From Climacium dendroides (taxonomy: Eukaryota; Streptophyta; Bryopsida; Hypnales; Climaciaceae): a stretch of DNA of 64,000 nt. Location of the stretch: assembly GCA_950106755.1 (NCBI GenBank), contig OX467083.1:50730555-50794554 (forward strand), in the 5' to 3' direction. Under the pieces are notes generated by a model. The model was not told the DNA's origin. It did not search any database and was given only the letters and a program-made list of their open reading frames with translations. Shown here piece after piece: positions 1-13,081 of this stretch; the first letter of the stretch is position 1; every line of letters begins with the position of its first letter. A program made the translations under genes and the position numbers.

Positions 1-2149
1 TGCATTCACCTAAAACAACCAAAAAAGTGAACATTTTTAGAATCTAACTATAGGATCTTGTACTATACTTGTTTGAGATCATGTGGTAAAAATTCATGAA
101 GTTTGACCATATGGATTAGAAGATATTAGCATTTAAAGTTGAAAGAAAAAAAAATTTGAATAAAGACATGCAATTTTAGTTGACTTTGACTACCATTTGT
201 GGAAATTTTTTGCACTAAATAATTTTAATTCGAATTTTCTTATGTTGAAGAATAAATCTGAAAGTCCCAGAAAAAAAATTCAAAACCCTCCCACATGATT
301 ATCATTTTTTTTAATTATTAAATAAGAGTAATTCAAAAATTGAAAGAAAACTTAAATCATCTAAGATGGGATTGAAACACAATAACCTCAATGGTGAACT
401 TCTTCTATCAAGCAAAATTAACCTTGTCCAACAATTTTTTTTTTAAAACTGTGAAAATTGCATTCAAAATTGATTCTTATAAGTAATTTTTGCAAGAAGG
501 GTCTTACATTGCCTGAAATACAAGATTGTTCATAGCTATCACATCATTAATCCAAATGGGATGAATCAAAGCTTCAAATGTAGATAAAGCTTGAACCTTT
601 AAGGGCAAAAAAATTCAAATTCAATTTCAAGTTTTTGTGGATTTTTTTTTGCCACCGACTTGAAAATTATGTTTAAGATAGCATAATTTTTGCTTTGGGG
701 TACTGATTGAAATAAAAATTGGATTCCCACGAAGCTGATAAGTTTTTCTATCTTATGAGAAAGTTTTTTAAAAAATCAGCAAAGAAGGAGGTCATGGGAA
801 CCTACCCAAAATCTTAAAAATACCCTCGAGGGACTCTTGGTCCTTTAGCGGTTAAAGGCTCTAAGTTTGTATTGTCATGAAATATTAAAGTTTAGCAATT
901 TTGAAAATGCAATGCATTGTAGGTACAAGTATATTAGGTAAGGACCTCTTCATTTGTTGGCCTTGAATTCAAATAAACATCATCATTATGGTGGTAACTA
1001 AAATAACATATATGGTAAGAACATAAAACGGCTATAATACATTGTTGATGTGATCCATAGATTAATTCCTACATATTTAGAACTGTGCTTTCACCGAAAA
1101 CACTCTAAACTACCATTTCTATTATCTGTACCAAATTTGTTGAAACAAAAGTTTAGGACACATATAATTATATGATGTTCTAGTGTGATGGTTTGAGAAC
1201 ATGTGAAACAAAAATCAATAATTTCATCAACGTACATTGCAAAGTACTAGCACTTGTATTGCAAAATTTGTTTTCCCGGCCCATGAAAAAAACTTCCTAC
1301 GTCATTAAACTTGACAAGAGTCCAATTGTATGTAAAAATTTTCAAAATGGTTGTATTTTTTTGGAATTCATTCATCGATGAAAGGAAGACGGCAACATGC
1401 TCAAGAATTTCAAATCATTTGGAAAATTCTAAATACATAATGACTCAAAGTACCAAATTGTTAAGAATTCAATGCATTGTTTTTGAATAATGCCAATTCC
1501 TATGGCTTTAATCTTGTGGTAAGCAATGTACATCCTAAAATTTTATTTCTTTCAAAAATATTGTTATTGGAATTCAAGAAAACATTCTGACATTTATTTT
1601 AGAGTATTAGATCCATTATTGCTCCAATCTACATGTCCTCATAATTTTTGCCTCACTACTCAAAATAAATTGATTTAAAGCTTTGAATATAATAATATAC
1701 AAGTCTATGATGCTAAATTTTAAAAAGTATTTTTTTTTAAAAGTATTTAAAAAAAAATTTGAATTGCCCAAAAACCAAATAAAACTACAGTCTTCTTCTA
1801 TCTTGAAAGGATCTTCTTGTTGTCTTCGGCCACATCACTAATTTATCAACTTTAGCTTCCAATAGGTATTTGGAAACAAAAAATCAATCATAGTAGTTCC
1901 TCTTGCATCCATGCCATTATGAACAGAAGAAAAGTGAAATGACTAAAGGAGTCAATCAACACTTCCTATTATTTTTTTTTCCAAAATCTCCAAAACACTA
2001 CCTAATTCAAGGAAAGGAATCTGAGTTAGGCAAAAAAGAAGTCCACAAATGATGATCTTTTGCCACCATTGAGTATCTAAAAAACGATGACCTTGAACCC
2101 AAAAATTCACTAATAGTGGTGCTCCTTAACCTCCTAAATGTCTAAATTC
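1..2149. other. AT-rich intergenic DNA without recognisable gene
   Basis: About 2.1 kb of AT-rich sequence with many homopolymer A and T runs. The open frames are short, start at arbitrary places and encode low-complexity peptides that resemble no family I know. I see no splice-linked coding exons, RNA gene or clear mobile-element ends. Confidence 0.6.
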
Positions 2150-2705
2150 ATCTCCAGAATTGATGATTTGTGGAAAACCATTATAAATTATGATTTGAAA
2201 AAATATTTTGGAATTGGTATACAAATGGAAGTTGTACATTTTGATTTTAAAGTTCTATCCATATGGTAAGATCCACTAATGCTTTCACCAATATTATTTT
2301 ATAATTTTTGAAACAAAAATTTTAGAATTTTTTTCCAAATTCAATTACAAGTAAAACACTATCATTTCTGAATAACACTTGCTGGAATGGATTTGAAATG
2401 TGGCTCTCTTGATATGGTGTTTTTTTTAAAATTTTGTGACCTTCACATCTTTGACCTCATTTTTTCACATCTTGTTTTTAACTAGAGTCAATGCAAGTAG
2501 ACCACTTCACATACTTCCACATTTGTAATTTAAAAAACATCTGTGTTCTAGTAACACCAAATCCAATCATTGGATAGGATGACAATTTGATAAAGTATCA
2601 CCAAAAATTAGAATGATTTTCATCCAAACAATAATGAGATAGAACCAAGGTACTGAATCTGTTCATTGTCCAGAAAATGCACGTCGGAGTATTCAGGGGT
2701 TAAGA
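2150..2705 (+). repeat. Dispersed ~540-bp repeat, copy 1
   Basis: This stretch aligns nearly end to end, in the same orientation, with 13082-13617. Shared landmarks in the same order are an ATTATAA near the start, GGAATGGATT, GACCACTTCACA, CACCAAATCCAA, GATAAAGTATCACCAAAA and CACGTCGGAG (GACGTCGGAG in copy 2) at the end. Divergence is substantial with many small indels, so the copies are old. No coding capacity is seen. Confidence 0.75.
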
Positions 2706-3110
2706 ACGTTCAAATAAATCAACTTTATAGTATTTGGTTATTTGACAGCTACACTTCGAAAAGTGTTTTCAAACTAAAATCTTCATGAACGAGTTCTAAA
2801 ACTTTTCGGACATGATTCTTGAAAGATACATGTGTACATGCATATTTCCCACATATTGCCAACGGGAGCTTTAAAAAACTTCATCATCAATATTTTTTAA
2901 TCAATTATTGTATGAAATTGACAAAATTTAATGAAACAATTCACCAAAAGTTGGAGTTTCGTTCTTTTAAGATCCTAATTTAGTATGTAATACAAAAAAC
3001 GTTAAACACATGTACAGTTCTATATTTTCTTTTAGACGACAATAGTGTGGACGCTAGAGATTTTCCTAGTATTGTACAATCTGGTACAATAATCTTAGAA
3101 TTGACCTTTT

Positions 3111-4850
3111 TGAGGCATTCAAATTTTCTTGTACAATGTAGGGTATAATTGGTATACTTTGGTATATTTAATTATCATTGCATCTTTACACAATTCCACT
3201 CAAGCCTACCAAATTTTAGATTCACAAAACCAAAACTCCATTTTTGGTGAATTTCCACAGTCAATTTTCATGATTTTACCAAATATTTTTGCGAAAAAAA
3301 TTGGTGGAAATTTTTTTAGGTTCAATTGTGGATATATATTGGGAACATGCACACGCACATCTTTCCATGGGCAAATTCCTTTACAAGAATTTGTCTTCTA
3401 AAGAGTTTTAAGTGTTGAGGTGACAATGTCTAGATGTTGTAAAAATAAATATCTCTATATTATAATTACATTTAGGAAATAAAATTATACCATCGTGTTC
3501 AAATGTACCAAACCAGTTACCACATGAGTGACAAACACAACATTAAGTTACAAATATAGATATACCTATTTCACAAACTTCGGTCATGGGACACTTCATA
3601 TTTAGCCCTTACTGGGAACTTATATTCCGTTACTTAATGGGGTGTTTTTTAATATGAAATATGTGCATATGAAAGATCTCTATATATCTATGCAGTCAAA
3701 CTTAAAAAATTTACCACCATTTGTTTGCAATAAAATATTTTGTAAAATCATTGACATTGTCTTTGAAAATTCATCGCAAATAGAGTTTTCTTTTGTAGAA
3801 TCTGAAATTCAGTAGGGTTCAGTGGGATTCTCTGAGAATTGAGTGTTCATTATTCACAATGAAAAATTCCAATTCTTTTGTACACTCTGCAACAAAATAT
3901 GCACAACAGAAACAGGCAATTGTTAAGTGTCTAGTACCTCACTGCACAGTCAGATCCAGTTCATTTACGGATTGCGTATTTGAGGCATTCAAATTTTCTT
4001 TTACAATGTAGAATACAATTGATAGATTTTGGAAGAGATAATCATCATTGCATCCTTAAGCAATTGCACTGAAGCCTATGAAATGATAACTTCAAAGAAT
4101 CAAATTTCCATTTGTGGTGAATTTTTTAAAGATAGTTTTCATGGTTTTACAAGATATTTTATTGCAAGTAATGGGTGGTGATTTTCTAAAGTTTGATTAT
4201 TGGCATATGTAGAGAACATTCCTACGCATGACTTTTTGTAGTCATATTCAATAAAAAAAATATGACAATTCCTTCTATAGAGTTCTAAGTGTTAGGATGA
4301 CAATGTCCAAATGTTGTTAACATAGATTTGTTTTTATTATATCTATTTTTTTTTATTTCTCACTCATGTGGTAACTAATTTGGTACATTTGATCATGGTG
4401 GTACAATTTCTTTGCTAGAATCTAATTCAAAATATAGGGATACCTATTTCACAAAGTTCCGTCATGTGACGCCTTAATTGAGACATTGGTAGCTCATATT
4501 TTTGTTACCTAATGGGGTGTTTTTAAATATAAAAGATGTGCGTTTGGATGTTAATCACATATCCATGCAATTGAATTTTAAAAATTTGTCACGAATGGTA
4601 TTCTATAAAATATTATGTAAAATCACAAAAATTAAATTCGAAAATTCACCAAAATTGAAATTTTGCTTTTTTTAGGTTCAAGTTTGGTAGGTTTTAGTGG
4701 GATAGTGAGAGAATTAAGTGTAAATAATGCAAGATGATAAATTCCAAAACTCTCCTGAGCTATGCAAGGAAGTGTGAACGGCAAAAATATACACTTAATA
4801 AATGAACTGGACCTGATTGTACAAGGCCAGGGGGATAGACCACTCACTCA
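3111..4850 (+). repeat. Tandem pair of diverged ~870-bp units
   Basis: Two head-to-tail copies, about 3111-3975 and 3976-4850. Both begin with TGAGGCATTCAAATTTTCTT followed by TACAATGTAG. They then share TCATTGCATC, an AACATGC/AACATTC block, AGAGTTxTAAGTGTT, TGACAATGTC and TAATGGGGTGTTTTT, and end in a block with AGTGGGAT, GAGAATT and ATCCAGTTC-like sequence. No protein is conserved between the copies, which suggests a non-coding repeat family. Confidence 0.75.
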
Positions 4851-5137
4851 ATCCTATGTGCAAACCCTTTGAATTATCTTTTTCACACTTGATGTTTTTT
4901 TCAAATTTTGAAAAAAATGCTTGCAATCAAAGATTCCAAATTAATATAATGATATCAATGATATACCCTAGAATGGCCCAAAGTTGAGGATTTCTTTTAA
5001 CATCCACACTTGGAAAGGTTAAGCCACAAGGGGGGCACTTCGTTATACTACTGTAAACCACATGATAACAAGCTAATTTGAATAAAATATAATTTCAACA
5101 TACAGTTTCGAGAAATCATTAATAATGAACACAGTAG

Positions 5138-5437
5138 ACTAAGGTAGGTGGCTCTTAAACCGACCCTTTAAGAGTTGATTGCATTTTTGGGAAAGCAAAA
5201 CCGCTCAAAACAATTTTCAGTGAATTTTGATAGGAAGAAAAATGGAATTGGCATTTAATCCAAGTTGTTTCATATTTTTTGGACCTTTGTGGACTTAGTT
5301 ACAAATTTTTGAAGCTGAAAAACAGTGGTTTCTAAAGCTGACCCCCTTCTGAAATGTATGCAATTGATACATTTTAGAAGTACAATGTACCAAATCGGTT
5401 TTAGAAGCGGGTCCAGATTAGAGCCACCTACCTTAGT
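5138..5437. mobile_element. 300-bp non-autonomous TIR element (MITE-like)
   Basis: The ends are perfect inverted repeats of 18 bp: ACTAAGGTAGGTGGCTCT at 5138-5155 and its reverse complement at 5420-5437. The two arms resemble each other loosely further in (a GACCC block). There is no coding capacity. I found no clear target duplication, so the superfamily is not assigned. Confidence 0.6.
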
Positions 5438-5474
5438 GCCACAATTTCCAACTTGAATAAAATATGACAAGATT

Positions 5475-6230
5475 TCTACAAGAAGTTTTTAATCGTGCAA
5501 TCAAAAATTATGGAATTTTTTGGATCTTCAAGCTATTCCTTGGGCACATGTTGTATGAAAATTTCAAAGCAAAAATAAAATCCATGCATAGTGAGTTTCC
5601 CAAATCTGCTATGTTGCCAAAAAAAGGACTCTAGTCCTTCCGAAGTTTAAATTAGGTTCTCTATTTTGTTTAGTCCACTTATTTCTCTATTTGTTATGTC
5701 AAGATATCTTACATTATATGTCCTTTAGTAGCTGCTCTGGTAATATTGCAAAGTTTTTGCAAGGAGAAGTGCAAACACTTTAATCCATGATGTTTGATCA
5801 TGTAGAATGGATGTTGTTGACATCCTAATATTTAATGAATTAAACATTTTAAAATATTTTTACATTTATTTTGATTGAGACAATACCATATGATATTGAT
5901 GGTATATTAGCTTAGACGTTACACTACATTGAAACAAATTATATGGCCTACAAGTATATTATTTGTACTACCTTTTATTTGTTCAAAAATTGGCTTCGAA
6001 CAGAAAAATGATTTTTTTTGCTATCTTGAAATAGTAAACAATTTACATTTACTTTTAAGATGTACTTCAAAACTTTTATCAAATGCATCCAGAAATTGAA
6101 TTTTTTTTTGTATTGAACTTGTACAGCGGCTACATTTACCGTTTAAATGACTATCGTTGTGGACATTTTCTGGACCAAATGTCAAACCTAATTTGTTCCA
6201 ATTAAGTGCAATGTAGTGGCTAGTGACACT
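5475..6230. other. Intergenic AT-rich DNA
   Basis: No coding region, RNA gene or repeat boundary can be supported here. The sequence is AT-rich with T-homopolymers. Confidence 0.5.
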
Positions 6231-6232
6231 AG

Positions 6233-7507
6233 CAGTGGGGCCCCTGCTACCCTTTGTTCCCTCCGTCCGTTCCCTTCACTCCCTGCCTGGGCTCCTCCTC
6301 TTCTCCCTCTCTCTCCTTCCTTGACTCCTCCTTTGGCCACAGGTTTCTTCAACCTCAACCTCGTGTCTTTGTTTTTATCCCCTAATTGTCCAAGGCACCA
6401 AATTTTCGTGTTTCAAATATTGTGAAGTTAAATAAGGCTTTAAGAATCAATTTTCTTTTCCTATGTGATCTCTAACATGTCTAGTTTGAATTTGTACGGT
6501 TACAATTTTAAAAAAATTGATTCAACTTATCAAAATGTTGGCTTTTGTTCAATTTAAAGCAAATCTCGAGAAGCTAAAAATAAGCCTTAAGCATTTAGGG
6601 GTTAAATGTTTTCTTTTGCATCAAATGTTTAACTTAAAATTTCATTCAAATACTTCTTAATTACCATTCATTCCAAAAGCATGGTTATAGTCTTCATCAA
6701 TATTTTTTTTTAAGGGAATTCAAGCATAGGATTCTTTGGTTAACTTATTCAAGTACATTGTTCTAAGATTATGAAATGACTTTTACTACCAATTGCAAGT
6801 TCAATGTACTAGAATTTAACTTCAAACATAGGCTTCACTAGCGCTTCTAAAAGGTGAAGGCTTTTGTATTTCAACATTTTTAGAAAAGAAATATGTATAC
6901 GCTATAACTTGTCCATGTAGTCAATATGTTCAAAAATCTTTCAAATTTCTTTTCACATATGAAATCTACGAAGTTGGTCACCCCCAAAATATATGAGGTT
7001 ATAAGGCCCAACATGCACAACCACAATCAATTTATGGCTTTCCAAAATCTATTCTATAATTTTTTTTAAATGAATTTCTTATATAATTTTTTTTCCACAA
7101 TCTAGTGTATTTGAGGCTCATTTCCAAGAACCCTCAATACTACGTGAAGTCAAGATTGCAATGGGTAGCCTTGCACAAAATCTTGAATAGAAAAATCATA
7201 ATCATCCATTTTTAAAATTGAATTTTTAACGCTAAAATTCAACTTCCCATAGAATTTTGCAAAAATATAAACTACTAAAAATAGAAATCTAGTTAGGTTT
7301 TATTTAACTTCACAATATTTGAAACGTGAAAATTTGGTGCCTTGGACAATTAAAGGTTAAAGACAAATACACAAGGTTGAGGTTAAAAAAAATTTGTGGC
7401 CAAAGGATATGAGTCAAGGGAGTAGGAGAGGGAGGGAGAACAGGAGGAGCCAAAGCAAGGAGCGAAGGGAACAGACGGAGGGAACGGAGGAGGAGCAGGC
7501 CCCACTC
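6233..7507. mobile_element. Foldback element with long terminal inverted repeats
   Basis: The left arm from about 6233 (GTGGGGCC, then pyrimidine-rich TTCCCTCCGT, CTCCTCTTCTCCCTC, TTGACTC, TTTGGCCAC) recurs as its reverse complement at about 7385-7507. The next part of the arm, including AATTGTCCAAGGCACCAAAT and the TTTCAAATATTGTGAAGTTA block at 6385-6435, recurs inverted at 7305-7355. The arms of ~200 bp or more flank ~850 bp of AT-rich DNA. No transposase is encoded, so this looks like a non-autonomous foldback/MULE-like element. The GC contrast of the arm tips with the core is marked. Confidence 0.75.
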
Positions 7508-7810
7508 TGCCTGACAGGCACCCCTTTTGCTCGAGCGGGGGTGTTTAACGTCCAGCGCCTGCCACTAGCCCGGCTCTGAGAGCTAGTATAAACCTGACCT
7601 AATTCTAAATACAGACAGTGGTGGAGTGGTGGTCATCATCCCCACTCAATCCGGCCAGTGGATCACTTAGCATCACAAGATATTTTTGCACTGTTCCTCA
7701 AACTCAAACAAGGCGGCTTTTCTGAAGAACCAACTTGCCATTGTCACAGTCTTGGACCGGAAGCCCGAAGCTCCTTAATTTTCCGCGATCAACTTTCACT
7801 TGTGGCGACC

Positions 7811-9962
7811 ATGGCTTCCACAACTGAGTCTATCATTTTGGTAAGTTCCACACTCTTCTCACTTCCTGCAACTTCGTAATGTTGTCCAGCTTCCATATCC
7901 TTCAATCTGTTTGATCAATTGTCAAAACGAGCTCGATCGAAATTCATAAGCATCCTCATTCGGTGATTGAATTGAACGTTTGTAGGGAAATTAAATGAAT
8001 GATGTTGTACTATACTCAAGGTGCACTCGCACGTTTATTTGGAATAACATTTGGTGTGTTTTCATTTATTAACGTGCGTACAGTACTTGGCGTTGCTGAC
8101 GATCGAGGGGGTTCCTATTTGGGAACTGAAAATGAAAATGTTCTATTTGGAAATGAACTGTACAGATAGCTAGTAAGGCGACGGGGGCAAGTGAATGAAC
8201 CTGCGTGCAGTGTTGATGAAGGGGGCAAACACGGAGTTGTCCACATTTTGCGGCAACTCCCAAAGCTTATAAGGTAAGTGCTTTTTCGTGTTCAGGAAGC
8301 GTATGGAAGATACCTAGATCTGCATGAGCTATACAATCAGTTCCTAAACTCCAAATTTGGGCAGCCTACGGAGTACTCCGTTTTTCTAGACGAGTTTTCA
8401 CAAACACATAAGATCGCACGTGGTGTCAAGTTAACAAAGTAAGTCTCGTTCTTCTTTGTTCTTTACCGTATTCCCTTGCAGTTTTGAACTTCCTGTTACC
8501 AGTCATTGTGCACCTTGAATGAATAGGTCGGGAGCATGCTCTTAACTATTTTCTGTAAATTGCAGACAATATCAAGACTACTAAAAATCAATGACAGATT
8601 ACTTGCTTTCATTTTTTGAGCGTACTCAACCTCTACAAGACGTGGATAAGATCTTTGCCAAGGTCAGTATGCATCACAATCAGCTGTTATTTTTCCCCCA
8701 GCCAACATTATGATATCAGATTACTTCCATAGCAGTATTTGGATTTCACCTGGTATGGATTTGCATAATTTTGCTCTTCTTTATTTTTTGTGCATCTTAT
8801 GTGGAGACCGTCCAGCAGGCTCTATTCTTAAGTTACATATTTTCTATGCAGGTCGAAGCAGAGTTTGAGGAGAGATGGAATGCTGGAACTGTCCAAGGGT
8901 GGGAGGACAAGGGTGTGGGAACTGAACAGACCTCCTCCAGGGTACAGCCGCTTGTTGATGTTGACGATTACGATAGTGTCGAGGAGCTCATGGAGCTTGG
9001 CCCTGATCGCCTTAAAGAGGTACATTTTTGCAGTGTCTCCTGGTACCTGAGATCAAGTGACTCAAGTCTTTTAAGTGTTATCTCGGTTTAAGGTGTTCCA
9101 AATCCAATTGTTGAATCACGAGTGAGCGTGCTTGGGTGAGTGAGCTATGTGTAAAACTGCAGACGCATTAGAATGTTACTACTTCGAAGATTTTGACCAT
9201 CTTCTTTTAAAATGTATGTTATAGTTTTAAAATATTGGTATACTTACTAACATAATTTGAGAATTTTTCCAGGCTCTTGCAGCATTGGGATTAAAGACAG
9301 GTGGCACTGTTCAACAACGTGCAGAGCGTCTTTTTCTTACTAAGGTGAGTTTATCTTGCATTATAGTTGAGGAGATTTCTCGGGAAAATGGTTAAACTTT
9401 TGGTTTCAGTATTTTTGCTCCTTTCTTGCTTATTGTAGTTCGAAGTTTACGTTGGGCGATCATTGCTAGAAAACTGTCAATCTTCGTCTAAATTCTGATT
9501 CGTTTCATGTGGAGACCCTCTGGCACCTAAATGAGTTGAGGTTTGGAATTTTGGTTGATAGGGAGTTGCGCTTGAAGACCTTGATCGTAAGCATTTTCCA
9601 AAGGGTTACCAAACCCCAAACTCGAAGAAGTCACAGAAGGAGATTGTCCAGCAAATTACTGCCTCTCAATCAGTTGCCTTGGCTAAGGTGAAGATGCAAC
9701 GTCTATGTGAGCTTTTGCAAGAGGTATACCCTTGTGACTTTGGCTGAACCTGCCTTGATTGAGCATGTCTTATCTGATTCTATCTATTGACCATTCATCA
9801 GTTAATTCAGAGGAACTAAGAGTGCAGCAAGAGACCCCCAATTCACTGGGGTGAAGATTTTGTTGAAGTTTTCATGTGGATAGACTTAATAATAAATTTG
9901 CTGCACGATTATTGCAGATGCAAAAGGTGCTACATGATGGCCAGTTCAACGACCAAGATTGC
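7811..9962 (+). pseudogene. SF3A3: Splicing factor 3A subunit 3 (SF3a60) gene copy, truncated
   Basis: SF3a60 is a U2 snRNP (SF3a complex) subunit needed for branch-site recognition. Exons with good GT-AG borders are 8296-8438 (GRYLDLHELYNQF), 8566-8662 (FFERTQPLQDVDKI), 8852-9019 (DYDSVEELMELGPDRLKE), 9273-9344 (QQRAERLFLTK) and 9562-9723 (LDRKHFPK, LCELLQE), in the order of the family. A possible last piece is 9918-9962. A TAA at 8582-8584 interrupts the second exon after QYQDY, where a leucine is expected. The N-terminal heptad region is absent apart from a doubtful start exon at 7811-7840, and the C-terminal C2H2 zinc-finger half is absent. I read it as a broken, intron-containing (not retroposed) copy. 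The family match is strong; lack of function is inferred. Confidence 0.85.
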
Positions 9963-10189
9963 GTACGTACATTTGTTCTGCAAAGCAAGTCTCGGGTGGA
10001 GGTGCTAGATCATTTTGATCTCTTCATTATGAAGTTGTTTGCAAAATTACCAAGTATCGTGCACGTAGGTTTTTTAGAATTGAAGAGTTTCTCTTCACTT
10101 TTAGGTTTTATGTTGCTCCAGTTAATGTTAATGTAGGTAGACTCCAGAAGGTGTACTTTGATTTGTGCAAATTGCAATATAATTTTATT

Positions 10190-10545
10190 TAACCACTCAT
10201 TCATCCAATTTCATCATGTAACTTTGCTTTAATTCATCCATTGTACAGTTTTCTTCTCCTACATCCATATAAAGAAATTCATCCAGAGCAATTGATTTCA
10301 TCCATTTCAAGAAAGTTTTCATCCAAGTTCTAAAAAATTTGGTCCAAATATCCAACAAAATTCATCCAAAAAGGACTAAACCTTTTTGATCATCTGCAAC
10401 TTCATTTGTTGAAGAGATTTTCATCCATTAAAAAAAACATTCATCCATTTTTGTGCAAGAAGTTGTGCCCAATTTTCAATGACATTCATCTAAAGAAGTG
10501 AAAAAATCATCCAAATTGATGGACATACATCCACATTTTTGGATG
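10190..10545. repeat. Irregular TTCATCCA motif cluster
   Basis: About a dozen copies of TTCATCCA or one-base variants (ACATCCA, TCATCCAA) lie at irregular spacing in ~350 bp of AT-rich DNA. Scattered single copies recur near 14265-14285. The function is unknown; it may be a low-complexity part of a non-autonomous element ending next to the PDIL5-2 fragment. Confidence 0.5.
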
Positions 10546-10555
10546 TGGAAAAAAA

Positions 10556-10735
10556 ATTTAGCCGGTGGCTAAAAATTAAACCCCCGGGCTAAACTTCAAA
10601 TCTAGCCTGGTATGTTGGTACAATTTAGGGGCTAGAAAATCTAGCCCCCCGCCCTTTTCTGACCCGTGTTGGAGGGGGCTAGACTAGGGGCTGAAACACC
10701 CCATTTCAGCCCGGGCTGAATGCCCCAAAGTTCCC
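10556..10735. repeat. GC-rich repeat with GCTAGCCCC/GGGGCTAG-type palindromes
   Basis: A compact GC-rich block between AT-rich DNA and the PDIL5-2 fragment. It contains repeated and inverted forms of GGGCTA, CTAGCCCC, GGGGCTAG and GGGGCTGAA...TTCAGCCC. It looks like the terminal region of a transposable element, but no matching partner end or target duplication was found in the window. Confidence 0.4.
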
Positions 10736-10740
10736 AGTGC

Positions 10741-12761
10741 GAGTCTCGATTCCGAGGCTTCCTCAACACTCACGGATCGGAGTTACCCATCTTTGTAGGG
10801 TTTGGCCTGGAAGCCGGCCTCCACGTTGGAGAAGCTGGCGCATAAATACAGAAACAAGGGCTGGTTTTCTGTGGTAGAGGAGTACTCCGAGAAGGCCCAT
10901 GAGGATTTCCAGTTGGACGAGAGGCATGCGCTAGTAGTGTTGCGAGGAGAAGACGAAGTTCAAGACGTTTTTTACGGTCCTTTCGAAGGTAATATAACCC
11001 ATTTTCTAGGAGTCCTTAGTGATCCAAGTTCATCTCAAAGTGATCCCCATTAACAAAGTTACAACCCTTAATTTAATAGTTGCTAATGGAATATCAATTA
11101 ATGCTAACTATACTAATGTGATGCAACATCAATTAACTCTATTTGCATTACCTTGGCAATAATTAGTATTAACTCAACATTAGGGCTATATGAATTGAGT
11201 GCTTATTAACTTGTTATTAAGAGTGTTGTCAATCCAATGGGAGTAGGGATGGGGATGTTATGGTGAACAATAATCTTGGGGATGTTTGTGATTGTAACAA
11301 ACTTCCTTCTTGTTCTTGCTTGCTTGTTTCCACCTAGGTCTTGAGCTAACCAATTTTGTGAAGTGGAACTTGTTGGTGTTGGTGACACCATTGAATTTTG
11401 ACAACTTGAAGTTCTTGACGGGAGACGGTCGGCCAAACGTTGTCACCTTCTTGCATAGCTACTCGTCAATTGAAGATGATGCCCTCCTCAAGAAGATGAA
11501 AGTGGTTGCCAAAATCAATCAGGACTTTGTTTTTTCAAGTGTGGTTGCCTCTGAATGGCCAAAATTTGTGCGCCCGTTTGCTCTTGGCAAAAAGCCTGTG
11601 CTACCCACTGTGATTATTTGGGACAAACAATTTTATGCTAAAGTAAGTCATTTTGAAAACATTATCTACTTAACACCTTCATTGAACACCATATGATTGA
11701 ACACCTACCTTATGTCAAAATGTTTCTAGTTTAATGTCTTTACTAGATGAATCTTTTCCTCTTGATTTGTTTCTTTTTTAAACTTTTGTAGTAATTCTCA
11801 AAATTTGAGATTTAAGGAAACTATTGTCCATTACAAGAAAGGTCTTGATAAATCTTAATCTTCAGATAACATTGATTGTGAGGAAAAGCAATGTGATATT
11901 AGTTAATCCTAAGTGTGCAATCTAAAAATTAGAAAGTCAACATTTGGAAGCCAATAGTTGATTATTGTAAATTTCAAAACATATCTCTATGGCTTTTAAA
12001 ATATAAGATATTATTTCTTCTTTCAAATTGCTACTTTTTGTTTCCTTCCATGAAGCTCTCTAAAGGATTTAATTTAACTCCTATAGATATGAAATTTTCC
12101 AATTTGGGCTATTTGGGCACACATGCAAAATTTAGTTCAAATTGAAAAATTCAAAAGAAAATGATTACATACTTGCTCCATGGACCTAGTGCGTACAATT
12201 TGTTGTGCTTTATCATCTTGATCTTCAACTTATAAATAGTGTTAAATATTGAGTTGCATAGCAGAAAGCCTGTACTTGTCTAATGTGATGTTTAGGGGTT
12301 AATTGACTTTCAATCAAAACTTGCAACAAAACTTTATATTTCTGGAATCTCTAATGCTCGTGCTCTCAATCTTGGAAGGAGACTTTGAATTCCCATCACT
12401 TCCTGCGTTCTAACGTTTCTCTTTTTCTCAGAGTGAGAAAGTGGATGCTTTTGTTGGAGACAAGCTGGAAACAAGCCTGACAGAGCTGTTGCAAGGTTAT
12501 GCAGAGAACACAATCAAGCTTCAGAAAGTGAAAGGTCCCACGTTGTATGAGAAGGCCACGGAGAACACCACTCAGATGTGGCAAGCTCTTGCTCTTGTGG
12601 GCGCATTATTTTTCCAGTGGTTTCGAAAGAACAAGGAACAAGGAGCTGTTCTTCGGCAGGAGACTCCAACAGCAGGCGCACACCCAAGTGGTGAAGGGTC
12701 AAGTGCACCAGAATCGAGAGGCATTGCTGGGTCTAGCGCTGACCCAGACAAGAAAGATTAG
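10741..12761 (+). pseudogene. PDIL5-2: Protein disulfide isomerase-like 5-2 gene, 5'-truncated copy
   Basis: This matches the C-terminal half of the plant ER PDI-like 5-2 family. Exons are about 10741-10988 (ELPIFVGFG, NKGWFSVVEEYSE, FYGPFEG), 11338-11642 (NFVKWNLLVLVTPLN, NQDFVFS, PTVIIWD) and 12432-12761 (LLQGYAENT, then a hydrophobic segment ALALVGALFFQWF and an acidic/polar tail). Borders are GT-AG. The catalytic thioredoxin domain with CxxC is not present upstream; a GC-rich repeat ends just before the first exon. Within that exon the frame changes by one base around 10810-10818: PIFVGFGLEA is in one frame, ASTLEKLAHKY in the next. Truncation plus frameshift make it a probable pseudogene, though the two 3' exons are intact. 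Confidence 0.85.
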
Positions 12762-13081
12762 ATTTAGGGTTTCGTCTGTTTGGAGGACAGTGGAGGTTTT
12801 GTATGTGTAAGATTCGACCAGTTGGAGGGAATTGTTTTGAAGTATACAGCACTGAATCGCAACAATTGGAATGTGGTTGTTGCCCTTGCGCATGAAGTGT
12901 TCTGCATTGACTGTGAACCCAGGTCAGAGGTCATCGTCTGCATTTCACTGTGTGTAGTCTTATAGATCAATCTGCATGAGTGACAGTGCTCTTTTATCAA
13001 CTTCTCAAGGTAGAATTTAAGCCCTTTTTTATTAAGGTCCACAAAGTGTCTGGACTCTTCTCCTGGAGCGTCTGGACTCTT

